Shown: in pieces, positions 14,690 to 15,254 of the stretch
How the letters are laid out: each line of letters opens with the position of its first letter
How positions within the stretch are numbered: the stretch's first letter is position 1
From: an uncultured Fastidiosipila sp.
Lineage (GTDB): Bacteria > Bacillota > Clostridia > Saccharofermentanales > Fastidiosipilaceae
Reading direction: 5' to 3'
DNA length: 15,254 bases
NCBI GenBank assembly: GCA_938014865.1
Contig: CALLQJ010000256.1
Coordinates: 1 to 15,254, forward strand
Notes under the pieces: generated by a model
Told to the model about the DNA's origin: nothing
Databases searched by the model: none
What the model saw: the letters and a program-made list of their open reading frames with translations, nothing else
Program-made: the position numbers and the translations under genes

Positions 14690-14989
14690 ATGGATATAAA
14701 GACAGAGGACAGAAATGCGTACACGGCGGTTTTAACGGTGGTCGGCAAGGATCAGCCCGGCATCATCTATCAGGTGACGGAAATCCTGGCCCGGCACAAT
14801 GTCAACATTCAGGACATTTCACAGACCATTATCCGCGACGTCTTCAACATGATCATGCTGATTGATACCTCGAAGGCCGATATTTCTTTCGGGGATCTCG
14901 GCGATGCGCTCGAGAAGAAAGCGGGCGAAATCAACTGCCGTATTATTCTGCAGCGCCGCGATGTCTTCATCAGCATGCACCGGATTTAA
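14690..14989 (+). CDS. ACT-domain protein, UPF0237 family
   Basis: A 99-residue protein that is almost entirely one ACT domain. The start of the domain, YTAVLTVVGKDQPGIIYQVT (9-28), and the following NVNIQDISQTIIRDVFNMIM are the ACT beta-alpha-beta core with the conserved Gly that binds amino acids in related proteins. UPF0237 proteins are found next to UPF0210 genes, as here: the next gene begins 36 bases downstream. The role is thought to be regulatory or ligand sensing, but no function is established. AGGAGG at 14680-14685 precedes the ATG by four bases, a tight but workable spacing. Confidence 0.9.
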   Translation: MDIKTEDRNAYTAVLTVVGKDQPGIIYQVTEILARHNVNIQDISQTIIRDVFNMIMLIDTSKADISFGDLGDALEKKAGEINCRIILQRRDVFISMHRI

Positions 14990-15025
14990 GACACGTGACC
15001 GTATCAGCTGAGAAAAGAGGCAGAC

Positions 15026-15254
15026 ATGATAGAAGCATTAGAGATTCTCGAAACCCAAAAAATGTTTTCCGAGGAGCATCTGGATGTCCGGACCATCACC
15101 ATGGGCATCAACCTCCTCGACTGTGCAGCCGAAGATCCGAAGAAGGCTTGCCGCAAAATTTACGATAAAGTGACAAAAACTGCCGAAAAGCTGGTGCCCA
15201 CGGCAGAGGAGATCAGCCGCGACTACGGCATCCCGATCATCAATCAGCGCATCA
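15026..15254 (+). CDS. UPF0210 (PFL/DUF711) family protein, 3' truncated by window
   Basis: The first 76 codons of a protein that normally runs to about 450 residues; the rest lies outside the window. The opening (EALEILETQKMFSEEHLDVR, then TITMGINLLDCA) and the later IPIINQRI match the UPF0210 family, whose members resemble pyruvate formate-lyase in fold but lack an established reaction. AAGAGG at 15015-15020 precedes the ATG by five bases. It directly follows the ACT-domain gene in what should be one operon, a conserved pairing across many Gram-positive bacteria. Confidence 0.88.
   Translation, partial: MIEALEILETQKMFSEEHLDVRTITMGINLLDCAAEDPKKACRKIYDKVTKTAEKLVPTAEEISRDYGIPIINQRI

Noticed and set aside
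14370..14699. Possible + strand gene of 109 codons in the mrp/ACT intergenic region
   Set aside because: No ribosome site, no recognisable domain, overlaps the promoter region and the start of the ACT-domain gene.

Overview
The window looks like a chromosomal segment of a low-to-mid GC Bacillota bacterium, probably a clostridial relative. The grounds are strong AGGAGG-type ribosome sites, a CbpB/YkuL-like c-di-AMP receptor protein, a GntR/YtrA-type ABC operon, the ACT (UPF0237) + UPF0210 gene pair, and a tRNA-Ser gene with encoded CCA. I cannot name the genus from the sequence. No insertion sequence, integrase, prophage gene, CRISPR array or rRNA is visible. The genes are tightly packed and nearly all read on the + strand; one (an Mrp-type ATPase) is on the - strand.

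Region 1 (1-4558) is a four-gene unit. It holds a lipoprotein fusing a solute-binding-protein (SBP) domain to a von Willebrand A (VWA) domain (5' end off the window), an XpaC-like membrane protein, a second membrane-anchored SBP-like protein that is a paralog of the first, and a TelA-family protein. TelA and XpaC families are associated with tellurite/toxic-anion and envelope stress. No permease or ATPase accompanies the two binding proteins, so they may sense or scaffold rather than import. Region 2 (4603-4786) is a self-contained tRNA-Ser(GGA) transcription unit with an extended -10 promoter and an intrinsic terminator. Region 3 (4819-5967) pairs an arginase-fold ureohydrolase, with substitutions at positions that contact arginine in true arginases, with an overlapping small CPDC glutaredoxin-like protein, followed by a terminator.

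Region 4 (6092-12563) is a seven-gene operon of three consecutive ABC ATPase/membrane-protein modules with a small GntR-family repressor between modules one and two. Gene overlaps show co-translation. The first module is BcrA/B-like, the second YtrB/C-like, and the third pairs an ATPase with a large membrane protein resembling putative ABC exporters. The likely role is inducible export or defence against an envelope-active compound, but the substrate is unknown. Region 5 (12564-13507) has an intergenic hairpin, a promoter and a tandem-CBS protein resembling the c-di-AMP receptor CbpB, facing the mrp gene across a shared terminator-like hairpin. Region 6 (13508-15254) holds the - strand Mrp/NBP35-type Fe-S scaffold ATPase, a 333-bp divergent intergenic region, an ACT-domain protein and the start of its usual UPF0210/PFL partner, cut by the window edge.

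The strongest candidates for something under-described are the permease-less SBP/VWA/XpaC/TelA assembly, the altered active site of the ureohydrolase, and the triple-ABC GntR operon.
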